A stretch of DNA of 33,246 nucleotides from Nisaea sp. (GCF_017640745.1 NZ_JAEPQA010000034.1:1-33246), one strand, 5' to 3'; shown: positions 15,308 to 23,438, counted from the stretch's first letter. A program made the numbers and translations. The notes: a model not told the origin generated them from the letters alone.

Positions 15308-16287
15308 CGCGTGAACATTTCGGTGTCCGCGTTGCCGCCGGAGCAGACAACGGCGACCGTCTTGCCTTCGATATCCAGCTTGCCGCTGAGCGCCGCCGCG
15401 AGGGCGACCGCGCCTCCGGGCTCGACGACGATCTTCAGATAGCGGAACGCGGCCGCCATGGCGTCGAGCGCTTCCTCGTCGCTGACGGCAAGGCCGCCGG
15501 CGAGCAGGGACTTGCAGATCCCGAAGGTGATCTGTCCAGGGGTCGGCGTGACGATGGCATCGCAGATCGAGCGCGCATTCGGATCGTTGCTCTCATGCTT
15601 CCCGCTCGCTAGAGAGCGCGCCATGTCGTCGAAATGCTCCGGCTCCGCGGAATAGACGGCAACGCCCGGCGCGGCACCGTGAAGCGCTAACGCAACCCCG
15701 GATACCAGCCCGCCGCCGCCGCAGCAGACAATCACCACATCGAGTTTCGCGCCGATCTCGGCCGCCTGCTCGGCGATCTCGAGACCGATCGTACCCTGAC
15801 CGGAGATCACGCCCGGATCGTCGTAGGGACGCACCAGAGTCGCCCCGGTCTCCGCGGCGATCCGCTGGCCGATCTCTTCCCGGTTTTCCGAATAGCGGTC
15901 ATAGAGAATGACCTCCGCACCGTAGGCCCGGGTGTTGCCGATTTTCATCTCCGGCGCGTCCTTCGGCATGATGATGCTGGCCTTGATGCCGAGCTGGCTG
16001 GCCGCATAGGCGACGCCCTGGGCATGGTTGCCGGAGGAGTAGGCCAGCACGCCCAGGGCGCGGTCGGCTTCGGGGATCAGCGAGAGCCGGTTCAGCGCGC
16101 CGCGATATTTGAAGGAGCCGGTGCGCTGCAGGCATTCCGGCTTCACCAGGAGGCGCGCATTCAGTTTCGCATTGAGCAGCGGCGCTTCCAGAAGCGGGGT
16201 GCGGACGGCCTTGCCGGCGAGACGCGTCGCCGCGTTCAGGACATCGGCGTAATCTGGTGCGGAAAGCGATGGAGAAAGCTCGTTCAT
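15283..16287 (-). CDS. PLP-dependent threonine/serine dehydratase family protein
   Basis: This 334-residue fold type II PLP enzyme is predicted to deaminate threonine or serine to the 2-oxoacid. The PLP lysine is K60 in TGSFKYRGA. SSGNHAQGVAYAA and the phosphate-binding CCGGGGLVSG are present, as is the C-terminal VVCSGGNAD. There is no ACT regulatory domain after the catalytic domain, so it resembles the catabolic (TdcB-like) or serine racemase-like subgroup rather than biosynthetic IlvA. ATG 16287 is chosen because AGGAG lies about 10 bases upstream. A longer form starting at TTG 16314 has no comparable site. Substrate preference (threonine, serine, hydroxyaspartate) cannot be decided by eye. 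Confidence 0.9.
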   Translation of the reverse strand: MNELSPSLSAPDYADVLNAATRLAGKAVRTPLLEAPLLNAKLNARLLVKPECLQRTGSFKYRGALNRLSLIPEADRALGVLAYSSGNHAQGVAYAASQLGIKASIIMPKDAPEMKIGNTRAYGAEVILYDRYSENREEIGQRIAAETGATLVRPYDDPGVISGQGTIGLEIAEQAAEIGAKLDVVIVCCGGGGLVSGVALALHGAAPGVAVYSAEPEHFDDMARSLASGKHESNDPNARSICDAIVTPTPGQITFGICKSLLAGGLAVSDEEALDAMAAAFRYLKIVVEPGGAVALAAALSGKLDIEGKTVAVVCSGGNADTEMFTRALSRQSN

Positions 16288-16391
16288 GGCACGCGGGCTC
16301 CTGTCTGGATGCAAGGCCGCACCTGCGGCAGTGCGGCGCCGGAACGATATGGGCGCTGGCTCAGCCGTGCAATTGCCCGATTGTCATGGGT

Positions 16392-17096
16392 TCAATCGCC
16401 GAGCAGGGACGGCAGTTCGTCCAGCGTCCGGATCTCGGCATCGGGCGCGCCCGGGAGCCGTTCGCGGGCCTGGCCGAAGCGGTTGCACCAGGCGACCTTG
16501 AAGCCGAAGGCCGAGGCCGCGGTCGCGTCCCAGGCGTTCGAGCTCTGGAAGGAGATCTGATCCGCATGCACGCCGAGCCGGTCGACGGCGAGTTGGTAGA
16601 CGGACGGATGCGGCTTGTAGACCCCGACCTCCTCGACCGAGAGCACCGCGTCCATCAGGGAGCCCACTCCGGAACTCTCGCAGACCTTCTCCAGCATCAT
16701 CGGCGAGCCGTTGGAGAGGATCGCGGTCTTGAGGCCGCGCGCCTTCAGCTTTTCCAGGACACCGAGCACTTCGGGGTAGGCATGCAGCGTCAGATAGCTG
16801 TTCATCAGGGCGTCGCGCAAGCCTGCCGGACCGAGATTTCCGAGAACGGACTCGAGGCAGAAGTCGAGCGCGTCGCCAGTCACCTGCCAGAAATCGGCAT
16901 GCCGGTTCTGCAATCCCCTCAGCCATGTGTACTGAAGCTGCTTCATCCGCCACATCTCGGACGTCCGGTCCGCCTGGGCCTCGGGATCGGGGAAGAGACC
17001 CCGGCATTGCGCGACGGCGGAATGGACGTCGAACAGCGTTCCATAGGCATCGAATACGCAGGCTTCGATGCGCGCGAAAGACGGATGGGCCAGCAT
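16392..17096 (-). CDS. Haloacid dehalogenase, type II (L-2-haloacid dehalogenase family)
   Basis: This 234-residue HAD-superfamily hydrolase carries the full set of L-2-haloacid dehalogenase motifs: D16 in FDAYGTLFD (nucleophile), MKQLQYTWLR (about 51-60), S128 in LSNGSP, K161 in YKPHPSVYQLA, and SSNAWDATAA (185-194). These motifs distinguish it from generic HAD phosphatases and suggest hydrolytic removal of halide from 2-haloalkanoic acids, although natural substrates of such chromosomal copies are often unknown. It starts 6 bases after the stop of the lytic transglycosylase gene on the same strand, so they are probably co-transcribed. A functional link between the two is not obvious. Confidence 0.9.
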   Translation of the reverse strand: MLAHPSFARIEACVFDAYGTLFDVHSAVAQCRGLFPDPEAQADRTSEMWRMKQLQYTWLRGLQNRHADFWQVTGDALDFCLESVLGNLGPAGLRDALMNSYLTLHAYPEVLGVLEKLKARGLKTAILSNGSPMMLEKVCESSGVGSLMDAVLSVEEVGVYKPHPSVYQLAVDRLGVHADQISFQSSNAWDATAASAFGFKVAWCNRFGQARERLPGAPDAEIRTLDELPSLLGD

Positions 17097-17102
17097 TGAG
17101 CG

Positions 17103-19286
17103 TTACTCCCCGAGTGGCGCCGACGCTTGATGCGCGTCCAGCAGGACTCCGCAAGCCGTAACGCACCAGACGTCGCGGGGGGAGACCCTATCCCAGGAAA
17201 TCACGGGACTGTGACGCCCGCCGAGGCGGGCCCGGTAGACCACGAGGCCCTCGAGAACCCGCTGCACATAATTCCGGGTCTCGCCGAAGGGAATGCGCTC
17301 GATCCAGTCGATCACGTCGATTCCGCCGTCGCGCGGATCGCCGCGCTCGCGCAGCCAGCGATCGACATTTCCGGGGCCCGCATTGTAGGCGGCGATCGCG
17401 AGCACGTAATTGCCGCCGAAACGGTCGATCAGCCCGGAGAGATAGGCACGGCCGAGGCTGATGTTGAAATAGGGATCCGCCGTAAGCCGGTTCTGCGAAT
17501 AGCGCTGGTTGACCGATTTCGAGACCTGCCGGGCGGTGGCGGGCATCAGTTGCATGAGGCCGCGGGCTCCGGCGCGGCTCTGCGCCTTCTCGTCGAACCC
17601 GCTTTCCTGCCGGATGATGGCGAGCATCAGCGCCGGTTCCAGCGGACCGTGCTCGGTTGCGTACCGTGTGGGATAGCCAGTCTCGGCGAGCACGATGCCC
17701 TTGCGCGCGGCATTCCTGGCGGCCCGGACGGCAATGTCGAGATAGCCAAGCTCGCGCGCAAGGCGGGCCACCAGAACGGCCTGGGGGCCATCATCGGCAA
17801 GCCATGCCAGATGCAGGACGAAATCGCGCGCAAGCTCGTCCTGTCCGATCCGGCTGAGAGCGGAGGCGACCTGGACGAGTTCCGTCTGTTCGAATTCGAT
17901 CCGCATTTCGCGCGTCGGCTGCGGCTCGCGCGGCAGCTTGAAGGTCTCGGCGCTGAGTCGTGCCTGGGCGAGCTGGCCATAGAAGGTGGCCGGATGCTCC
18001 GAGGCCCGCTTGTACCAGGAGCGCGCCAGGGCGGTGTCCTTGACGGTTTCCGACGCGCGCCCGGCCCAGTAGGCCGCGCGGGCAAGGCTGATCGAGGTGC
18101 TCACACCGTCATAAAGGCGGGTGAAGGCGGCGAGCGCTTCCGCCGGTTTGTCGGCGAAGCGCAGCGCGATCCAGCCTGCATGCCATTCGGCCTCGGCGAA
18201 GGTCCGCCCGTCCTGCTGGATGTGGGCCGCCGACAGAAGGTAGGCGTCTTCCTTGCGATTTTCGTCGAGCGCATAGCGGATTTGCCGGGCGCGCTCGTTC
18301 CACCAGAGATCGGCGAATTCCTGCTCCGCAGGAACGGACCAGAGCAGTTCGAGGGCGGAGTCCTTCTTGCCCTTTCGGTGGCGCCAGCGGAGACGCTCAT
18401 ATTGCAGCCCCGGATCGGACAGCAGAGCCTCGGGAACCCGGTTGATCGCCCCGTCGACCCCAGGCGACTGAGTACGGAGCGTCATGCGGGCGAGCGCGAG
18501 TTTCTGCTGGTCCTTCCCGACCAGCGGCAGCACGCGTCGGGCGGAGGAGATGTATCCGCGCCAGAGCATGCGGTCGAGCCGGATCCAGTGATCGTCGGCG
18601 CGCAAGAGGGATCTGTAACGCTGGAGGAAGGCGCGATGATCGGCTTGACCGAAGGGGGTCTCGTGCCAATAGGCCCGGGCGGCGACGGCAAGGGCCTCCC
18701 GGTCGTTGCCGTCTTCGAGGCTGCGAAGATATTTCAGCCGGCCTGCGGCCGAGCGGGGGGCGGTCTCGGCAAACCAGGCGCGCTGCGCGGCCGCCGGAAG
18801 ATCGACCGGCATCCGCAGTTCCGCCAGATCGATCAATCTGCGCCGGTCCGGCCAGGTCGGGTTACTCAAGAGGAACGATGAGATCTCGTCGAAACCCGCT
18901 CCACCGGCCGTGCCTTTCAAGCGGAGCCAGAGAAGCACCTTTTCAAGTTCCGGGCGCGCTGGATCGCGGGCAAGATCCGCGACCGCGCTCCATTTCCCCT
19001 GTGCGGCGAGCGCGAAAGCGCGTCGGTATGCGGTCGAGCTGTCTTTCGGGACCAGCAGGTCGCCGGGGCGCGGCTTCGGCAAGGGCGGCGCCGCGTCCGC
19101 GGGCCGGACTTCGGGAAGCGGCACGGTCGTCGAGCCCGCTTCCATCGGCAGGAATGCCACGACACCGCCCAGCAGGAACCCGGCGACGGCCAGTGCCGCG
19201 CACGGGATCGATCCATGTCGGAACAGTTTTCGCAGAATTGACCCCCCGTCGGTGCATCGTGACGCAGCGAACTGCTTCCGGGTCAT
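17103..19286 (-). CDS. Soluble-type lytic murein transglycosylase (Slt70-like)
   Basis: This protein of about 727 residues is predicted to cleave the glycan backbone of peptidoglycan with formation of 1,6-anhydromuramic acid in the periplasm. A hydrophobic N-terminal segment (CAALAVAGFLLGGVVAFL) acts as signal peptide or anchor. A long helical superhelix region with TPR-like character follows. The C-terminal SLT domain shows MLAIIRQESGF (catalytic Glu), SRAGARGLMQLMPATA, and AIAAYNAGPGNVDRWL. The start at ATG 19286 is my best guess, with a weak ribosome binding site. The open frame extends further upstream, but that part does not resemble the family. It is divergent from dapA. Confidence 0.9.
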   Translation of the reverse strand: MTRKQFAASRCTDGGSILRKLFRHGSIPCAALAVAGFLLGGVVAFLPMEAGSTTVPLPEVRPADAAPPLPKPRPGDLLVPKDSSTAYRRAFALAAQGKWSAVADLARDPARPELEKVLLWLRLKGTAGGAGFDEISSFLLSNPTWPDRRRLIDLAELRMPVDLPAAAQRAWFAETAPRSAAGRLKYLRSLEDGNDREALAVAARAYWHETPFGQADHRAFLQRYRSLLRADDHWIRLDRMLWRGYISSARRVLPLVGKDQQKLALARMTLRTQSPGVDGAINRVPEALLSDPGLQYERLRWRHRKGKKDSALELLWSVPAEQEFADLWWNERARQIRYALDENRKEDAYLLSAAHIQQDGRTFAEAEWHAGWIALRFADKPAEALAAFTRLYDGVSTSISLARAAYWAGRASETVKDTALARSWYKRASEHPATFYGQLAQARLSAETFKLPREPQPTREMRIEFEQTELVQVASALSRIGQDELARDFVLHLAWLADDGPQAVLVARLARELGYLDIAVRAARNAARKGIVLAETGYPTRYATEHGPLEPALMLAIIRQESGFDEKAQSRAGARGLMQLMPATARQVSKSVNQRYSQNRLTADPYFNISLGRAYLSGLIDRFGGNYVLAIAAYNAGPGNVDRWLRERGDPRDGGIDVIDWIERIPFGETRNYVQRVLEGLVVYRARLGGRHSPVISWDRVSPRDVWCVTACGVLLDAHQASAPLGE

Positions 19287-19317
19287 GTAAGACCGGAAGA
19301 GTCCGTGCCATACTCTT

Positions 19318-19346
19318 ATGATAGCAGGAAATTGGCCCGACGCTAA
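19318..19346 (-). promoter_or_regulatory. Weak predicted promoter of the lytic transglycosylase gene
   Basis: On the minus strand TATCAT (19323-19318) is a fair -10 hexamer about 32 bases before the chosen ATG. The sequence 17 bases further upstream, TTAGCG, is a poor -35. The call depends largely on position. Confidence 0.25.
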
Positions 19347-19432
19347 GTCGCCGTAAGCTATGGGGCGCTGCAGGCATGCGACGGCAGCAAGGTCCGGACC
19401 GCGGAAAACCGCCGGACCCGGCATGCTTGTTC

Positions 19433-19461
19433 TTGTCCGTCTGCGATGCGGGGCGTATGGT
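19433..19461 (+). promoter_or_regulatory. Predicted promoter of dapA
   Basis: TTGTCC (19433-19438) and TATGGT (19456-19461) are separated by 17 bases and lie about 44 bases before the GTG start of dapA. A GC-rich inverted-repeat cluster (19391-19418) lies immediately upstream. The call is by eye with a good -35 and a moderate -10. Confidence 0.4.
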
Positions 19462-19504
19462 CGCCGTCTTTCTAAAACCAATGCCAATCGGCAGGAGACG
19501 AGTC

Positions 19505-20404
19505 GTGGCCTACAATGCTGGAAATCCGATGTTCAAGGGATCCCTGGTAGCATTGATCACGCCGTTCAAAAACGGCGCGGTCGACGAGGCCGCGTTCCGA
19601 AAATTTGTCGATTGGCAGATTGAGGAGGGGACCAACGGCCTGATCCCGACCGGGACGACGGGCGAATCCCCGACCCTCAGCCATGACGAGCACAAGCGTG
19701 TGGTGGAGCTCTGCATCGAGCAGGCGGCGGGCCGCGTGCCGGTGATCGCCGGTACCGGTTCGAACTCGACCGAAGAGGCGATCGAGCTGACGCAGCATGC
19801 CAAGGAAGCCGGTGCAGACGCCGCGCTGATCGTCACGCCCTATTACAACAAGCCGACCCAGGAAGGCATGTATCGCCATTTCAAGGCGATTGCCGACGCG
19901 GTTGATATTCCGATCCTGATCTACAATATCCCGCCGCGTAGCGTGATCGACATGTCGGTCGAGACCATGAAGCGGCTGGCGGAGATCCCGAACATCGTCG
20001 GGGTCAAGGATGCGACGGCAAGCGCCACGCGCCCGATCGAGACCCGGCTCGCGATCGGTCCGGACTTCTGTCAGCTTTCGGGTGAAGACGGGACCGTGGT
20101 GCCGTATCTCTCCCAGGGCGGCCATGGCTGCATCTCGGTGACCGCGAATGTGGCGCCGGGTCCGCTCGCGCGGATGCACAAGGCCTGGGGCGAGGGCGAC
20201 CTCGACACCGTGCGGACGATCAACGACCGGCTCTACCCGCTGCATCAGGCCCTGTTCTGCGAGAGCAGTCCGGGTCCGGTCAAATACGCTGCGAGCCTGC
20301 TCGGCATCTGCGAGCCGACCGCGCGTCTGCCGATCTGCGAAATCGCCGACAGCAGCAAACAGAAAGTGGAATCCGCCCTCCGGCATGCCGGTCTGCTGAA
20401 CTGA
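19505..20404 (+). CDS. dapA: 4-hydroxy-tetrahydrodipicolinate synthase
   Basis: This enzyme condenses pyruvate with aspartate semialdehyde, the first committed step to diaminopimelate and lysine. Recognised segments are MFKGSLVALITPF, GTTGESPTLSHDEH, GTGSNSTEEAIELT, YYNKPTQEGMYRHF, the active-site Tyr in YNIPPRSVIDM and the Schiff-base Lys in VGVKDAT. GTG 19505 is chosen because AGGAG lies 7 bases before it, giving 299 residues. The ATG at 19529 would give the more usual 291-residue form starting MFKGSL but has only a weak site. The gene is followed 42 bases later by smpB, an order common in this class. Confidence 0.95.
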   Translation: MAYNAGNPMFKGSLVALITPFKNGAVDEAAFRKFVDWQIEEGTNGLIPTGTTGESPTLSHDEHKRVVELCIEQAAGRVPVIAGTGSNSTEEAIELTQHAKEAGADAALIVTPYYNKPTQEGMYRHFKAIADAVDIPILIYNIPPRSVIDMSVETMKRLAEIPNIVGVKDATASATRPIETRLAIGPDFCQLSGEDGTVVPYLSQGGHGCISVTANVAPGPLARMHKAWGEGDLDTVRTINDRLYPLHQALFCESSPGPVKYAASLLGICEPTARLPICEIADSSKQKVESALRHAGLLN

Positions 20405-20446
20405 TCGGCGGGCCGGGACCGGGCCGGCGGTTGAAGGAAATCTCCC

Positions 20447-20917
20447 ATGTCGGGACAGACATCCGGCGATCACGTGATCGCCAAGAACCGCCGTGCGCGG
20501 CACGACTACTTTATCGAGGACACCATCGAAGCCGGTCTTGTGCTGACCGGCTCCGAGGTGAAGAGCCTGCGTGACGGCAAGGCGAGCATCGGCGAGTCCT
20601 ATGCGGGACAGGACCGTGGCGAGCTGACGCTGTTCAATGCGCATATTCCCGAGTATCCCGCGGCCGAGCCGTTCAATCACGAACCGCGACGGCCGCGGCG
20701 CCTCCTGGTGCACCGGAAGGAGCGGGACCGGCTGCTCGGTCTGATCCAGCGCGAGGGTGCGACCCTCGTGCCGTTGCAGCTCTATTTCAACCGGCGCGGT
20801 ATCGCCAAGCTCGCGCTCGGTATCGCCAAGGGCAAGAAGAAGCTCGACAAGCGCGAGACCGAGAAGAAGCGGGACTGGCAGCGGGAAAAAGCGCGGCTGA
20901 TCCGCGACAAGAACTGA
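20447..20917 (+). CDS. smpB: SsrA-binding protein
   Basis: This 156-residue RNA-binding protein partners tmRNA in trans-translation, rescuing ribosomes stalled on broken mRNAs. Typical features are [40 protein letters not shown]-like [43 protein letters not shown] and a basic C-terminal tail ending [24 protein letters not shown] precedes the ATG. No tmRNA gene is seen in the window. The gene is convergent with the uracil-DNA glycosylase gene, 9 bases away. Confidence 0.97.
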   Translation: MSGQTSGDHVIAKNRRARHDYFIEDTIEAGLVLTGSEVKSLRDGKASIGESYAGQDRGELTLFNAHIPEYPAAEPFNHEPRRPRRLLVHRKERDRLLGLIQREGATLVPLQLYFNRRGIAKLALGIAKGKKKLDKRETEKKRDWQREKARLIRDKN

Positions 20918-20930
20918 GGCGGCGCCTCAG
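20914..20930. terminator. Candidate bidirectional hairpin over the smpB and UDG stop codons
   Basis: The sequence CTGAGGC-GGC-GCCTCAG forms a perfect 7-bp stem. It contains the smpB stop codon on the plus strand and the stop codon of the uracil-DNA glycosylase gene on the minus strand. No T-run follows in either direction, so it is at best a non-canonical terminator or an RNA end-protecting hairpin. Confidence 0.4.
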
Positions 20931-21577
20931 CCGCGGTCTACGATTGCGCGGATCGTCCGGAACACATCTTCGAACATCTCTTCGGTGAGCTTGCCCGTGT
21001 TCGTGTTGTAGCGCGAGCAATGGTAGGAATTGACCAGCGTCAGACCGCCGCCGGGTTCGTGCACGCTGTTATGGCCGAACTTGAAGCGGTTCTTCGGAAT
21101 GCCGAGCGCGGACAGCACCGCGCCGTGGGCGAGACCGCCGAGCGCGAGCACCACCCGACGCGGGCCGGCAAGCTCCATCTGCAGGAACGGCGCGCAGGCC
21201 TTCACCTCGGCGCCGACGGGCTTGTTCTCCGGCGGCACGCAGCGCACGGCATTGGTGATGCGGCAATCGACGAGGGCGAGATCGTCCTCGCCCTCACGGT
21301 CGTAGTCGCCGCTTGTGAATCCGAAACGGCCGAGCGTCTGGTAGAGCAGGTCGCCCGCATAGTCGCCCGTGAAGGGGCGCGCGGTCCGGTTGGCGCCGCG
21401 CAGGCCCGGGGCAAGACCGACGATCAGGAAAGCCGCGTCCGTCGGGCCGAAGGAGACGACCGGACCGTTATGCCAGTCCGGGAATTTCTCCCGGTTGGCG
21501 TGGCGGAAATCGACCAGACGCGGACAGAGCGGGCAGTCGCGTCCCGGCTCCGCAAGAGAGGCAATCGCTGAGGGCAT
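20927..21577 (-). CDS. Uracil-DNA glycosylase, family 5 (UDGb type)
   Basis: This 216-residue base-excision repair enzyme removes uracil and related deaminated bases from DNA. The family 5 signatures are visible: GLAPGLRGANRTARPFTGDYAGD, NAVRCVPPENKPVGAEVKAC, and the C-terminal SYHCSRYNTNTGKLTEEM. Cysteines in CPLCPRL near residue 15 and in RCVPPE...KAC fit the 4Fe-4S cluster pattern of this group. The His motif usually reads HPS; here it is HCS. ATG 21577 is chosen because it begins just upstream of the first family motif, though the ribosome binding site is poor. It lies 19 bases after the NYN-domain gene on the same strand. Confidence 0.88.
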   Translation of the reverse strand: MPSAIASLAEPGRDCPLCPRLVDFRHANREKFPDWHNGPVVSFGPTDAAFLIVGLAPGLRGANRTARPFTGDYAGDLLYQTLGRFGFTSGDYDREGEDDLALVDCRITNAVRCVPPENKPVGAEVKACAPFLQMELAGPRRVVLALGGLAHGAVLSALGIPKNRFKFGHNSVHEPGGGLTLVNSYHCSRYNTNTGKLTEEMFEDVFRTIRAIVDRG

Positions 21578-21596
21578 GGAATCGGAACGCGGTGGC

Positions 21597-22235
21597 TCAG
21601 TAGTTCGGGCGCCGCGGCGTGACTTCCGCCTCGTCGAGATCCTCGTAATCGTCCTCGTCCATTTCCTCGTCGAAGCGCGATTGCTGCGGGCGCGGCGGGC
21701 GGTCCTGATGGCTGCGGGCGATCTTCGCCTGGAAGTCCTGCAGCTCAAGGAAGTGGTCCGCCTGACGGCGCAGTTCGTCGGCGATCATCGGCGGCTGGGA
21801 TTTCACCGTAGAGACGACCGTAACGCGGACGCCTTTACGCTGAACGGCCTCGACCAGCCGGCGGAAATCGCCGTCGCCGGAGAAGAGAACCACATGATCG
21901 AGATGTTCGGACATTTCGAGGACATCGATCGCAAGTTCGATATCCATGTTGCCCTTGATCTTCCGGCGGCCGGAAGCGTCCGTATATTCCTTGGTCGGCT
22001 TGGTCACCATGGTGTAGCCGTTATAGTCCAGCCAGTCGACGAGCGGCCGGATCGGCGAGTATTCCTCGTTTTCGATCAGGGCAGTGTAGTAAAACGCCCT
22101 GACGAGCCGGCTCTCGTCGGCAAAGACGGAGAGTAACTTGCGGTAGTCGATGTCGAAGCCCAGCGACCGGGCCGCTGAATACAGGTTGGCGCCATCGATG
22201 AACAGACCGGTTCTCTCCTGAGGGTAAAAATGCAT
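21597..22235 (-). CDS. NYN-domain (LabA/DUF88-type) predicted ribonuclease
   Basis: This 212-residue protein belongs to the PIN-like NYN nuclease family. Acidic metal-binding residues are seen in GLFIDGANLY (D14), KGNMDIELAIDVLEM and VVLFSGDGDFRRLVEAVQRKG. The catalytic domain covers about residues 8-165. The C-terminal 45 residues are a low-complexity tail, first rich in Arg, Pro and Gln and then highly acidic (DEEMDEDDYEDLDEAE). AAAGGA precedes ATG 22235. It is divergent from folK and probably co-transcribed with the downstream uracil-DNA glycosylase gene. Substrate RNA is unknown. Confidence 0.9.
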   Translation of the reverse strand: MHFYPQERTGLFIDGANLYSAARSLGFDIDYRKLLSVFADESRLVRAFYYTALIENEEYSPIRPLVDWLDYNGYTMVTKPTKEYTDASGRRKIKGNMDIELAIDVLEMSEHLDHVVLFSGDGDFRRLVEAVQRKGVRVTVVSTVKSQPPMIADELRRQADHFLELQDFQAKIARSHQDRPPRPQQSRFDEEMDEDDYEDLDEAEVTPRRPNY

Positions 22236-22437
22236 AAAGCTTTTCCTTTTTTATTATCTGCTCTTCCGCGCAATAGAGCAGTGGCTGCGGCTGTCCGCAA
22301 GTAACGTCAGGTTGTGATTATGCCGCGCCAAATTTCAGAAAAATTGCCGTTCTTTTCTGCCGGACAACTGGCTATACCAAAGTTTCCACGCGGGCTCAAT
22401 TTCCTTGCTTCTCACTTGAGATGGTAGACCCTTGTCC
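22236..22437. other. Divergent intergenic region between the NYN RNase gene and folK
   Basis: This 202-base gap is more AT-rich than its surroundings, as expected for divergent promoters. It contains no gene I can support. On the plus strand TTCTTT (22350-22355) and TATACC (22373-22378), spaced 17 bases, are the best promoter-like pair for folK. For the NYN gene, an A-rich stretch near 22236-22260 provides the ribosome binding site, but no clear promoter is seen. Confidence 0.35.
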
Positions 22438-22944
22438 ATGATCTTTTTAGGTGTCGGGGCCAACCTTCCGAGCCCGCGCTTTTCCTCTCCGCGCGAAACC
22501 CTGGAAGCGGCGGTTCGTGATCTCGGCGGCGCCGGCATCGTCTCGCTCGCGGTGTCCCGCTGGTACGAGACCGCGCCGGTCCCGATTTCCGACCAGCCCT
22601 GGTATGTGAACGCGGTCTATCGGGTCGAGACCGACCTGGACCCTGTGCGCCTTCTCGAGGCGCTGCACCGGGTCGAGGCGGAGTATGGCCGCGTGCGCGG
22701 GGAGGTGAACGGGCCGCGTGTGATCGATCTCGACCTGCTGGATTATCGCGGGCTTTGCCGTGACGGGGCTGGGGACGGGGCCGGTCCGGTGCTGCCGCAC
22801 CCGCGGCTCCATGAACGGGCCTTCGTGTTGCTGCCGCTGCGCGATCTGGCGCCGGGCTGGACGCATCCGCGGTCCGGAGCGTCAATCGATCGTTTGATCG
22901 CGGAGCTGGATCCGGAACAGACCGCGCGTCCGCTCGGTTCCTGA
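22438..22944 (+). CDS. folK: 2-amino-4-hydroxy-6-hydroxymethyldihydropteridine pyrophosphokinase
   Basis: This 168-residue enzyme transfers pyrophosphate from ATP to the pterin precursor in folate synthesis. The N-terminal IFLGVGANLPSP, the segment SRWYETAPVP, DQPWYVNAV and the HPPK signature NGPRVIDLDLLDY are all present, followed by LPHPRLHERAFVLLPLRDLAPGW. The start at ATG 22438 has only a weak ribosome binding site. An in-frame TTG lies two codons upstream. It stands alone, not next to folB or folP, and precedes rpoZ by 98 bases. Confidence 0.93.
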   Translation: MIFLGVGANLPSPRFSSPRETLEAAVRDLGGAGIVSLAVSRWYETAPVPISDQPWYVNAVYRVETDLDPVRLLEALHRVEAEYGRVRGEVNGPRVIDLDLLDYRGLCRDGAGDGAGPVLPHPRLHERAFVLLPLRDLAPGWTHPRSGASIDRLIAELDPEQTARPLGS

Positions 22945-22974
22945 AAGAAGGGCGCGTTTCCTGACCTAAATCGC

Positions 22975-23003
22975 TTGCTCCGGCACCCTCGAACCAATAT
23001 ATA
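22975..23003 (+). promoter_or_regulatory. Predicted sigma70-like promoter of rpoZ
   Basis: TTGCTC (22975-22980) and TATATA (22998-23003) are separated by 17 bases, in a locally AT-rich patch about 40 bases before the rpoZ start. This is one of the better promoter matches in the window. Confidence 0.5.
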
Positions 23004-23042
23004 TCTTTCTTTCCGGTATCTTTAGAAACGGGACGCAAACCC

Positions 23043-23438
23043 ATGGCACGGGTCACGGTTGAAGACTGCATTTTGGAAATTCCGAACCGGTTCGATCTGG
23101 TGATGGTCGCCGGTCAGCGTGCGCGGGACATCTCCGCGGGCAGCCAGCTGACGGTCGATCGGGATAACGACAAGAACCCGGTCGTTGCGCTGCGCGAGAT
23201 CGCGGACCGTACGGTCGATATCGAGGCGCTTCAGGAAGCGCTCGTGAAGGGTCTGCAGCGGATTGTCGAGGACGACGGTCCGGAAGAAGAGGACATGAGC
23301 GCCCTCGAAGCCGATGGCGGGGCCGCCATCGAGGATGCTGCGGACGCGCTGGGCATGCAGATCCAGTCCGCACAGGATGAAGGCGCCGGCGGCGGATTCG
23401 AGGACGTTGATGACGAGGTCCTCGGACGCGAGGGGTAA
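23043..23438 (+). CDS. rpoZ: DNA-directed RNA polymerase omega subunit
   Basis: This 131-residue small subunit of RNA polymerase assists assembly of the beta prime subunit and contributes to (p)ppGpp binding in proteobacteria. The N-terminal half is typical: [33 protein letters not shown] followed by [13 protein letters not shown]. The C-terminal half is an acidic extension rich in Asp, Glu and Gly, as seen in alphaproteobacterial omega proteins. It has its own promoter and terminator and lies just before rel, the (p)ppGpp enzyme gene, an association that is widely conserved. Confidence 0.96.
   Translation: MARVTVEDCILEIPNRFDLVMVAGQRARDISAGSQLTVDRDNDKNPVVALREIADRTVDIEALQEALVKGLQRIVEDDGPEEEDMSALEADGGAAIEDAADALGMQIQSAQDEGAGGGFEDVDDEVLGREG

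Noticed and set aside
17127-18881. Long plus-strand open frame opposite the lytic transglycosylase gene
   Set aside because: The minus strand encodes a full SLT-domain protein with its catalytic motif. The plus-strand frame has no domain.
22421-22441. Six-codon open frame ending with TGA over the folK start
   Set aside because: The overlap resembles a coupled leader, but there is no ribosome binding site at a usable distance, so chance is the better explanation.
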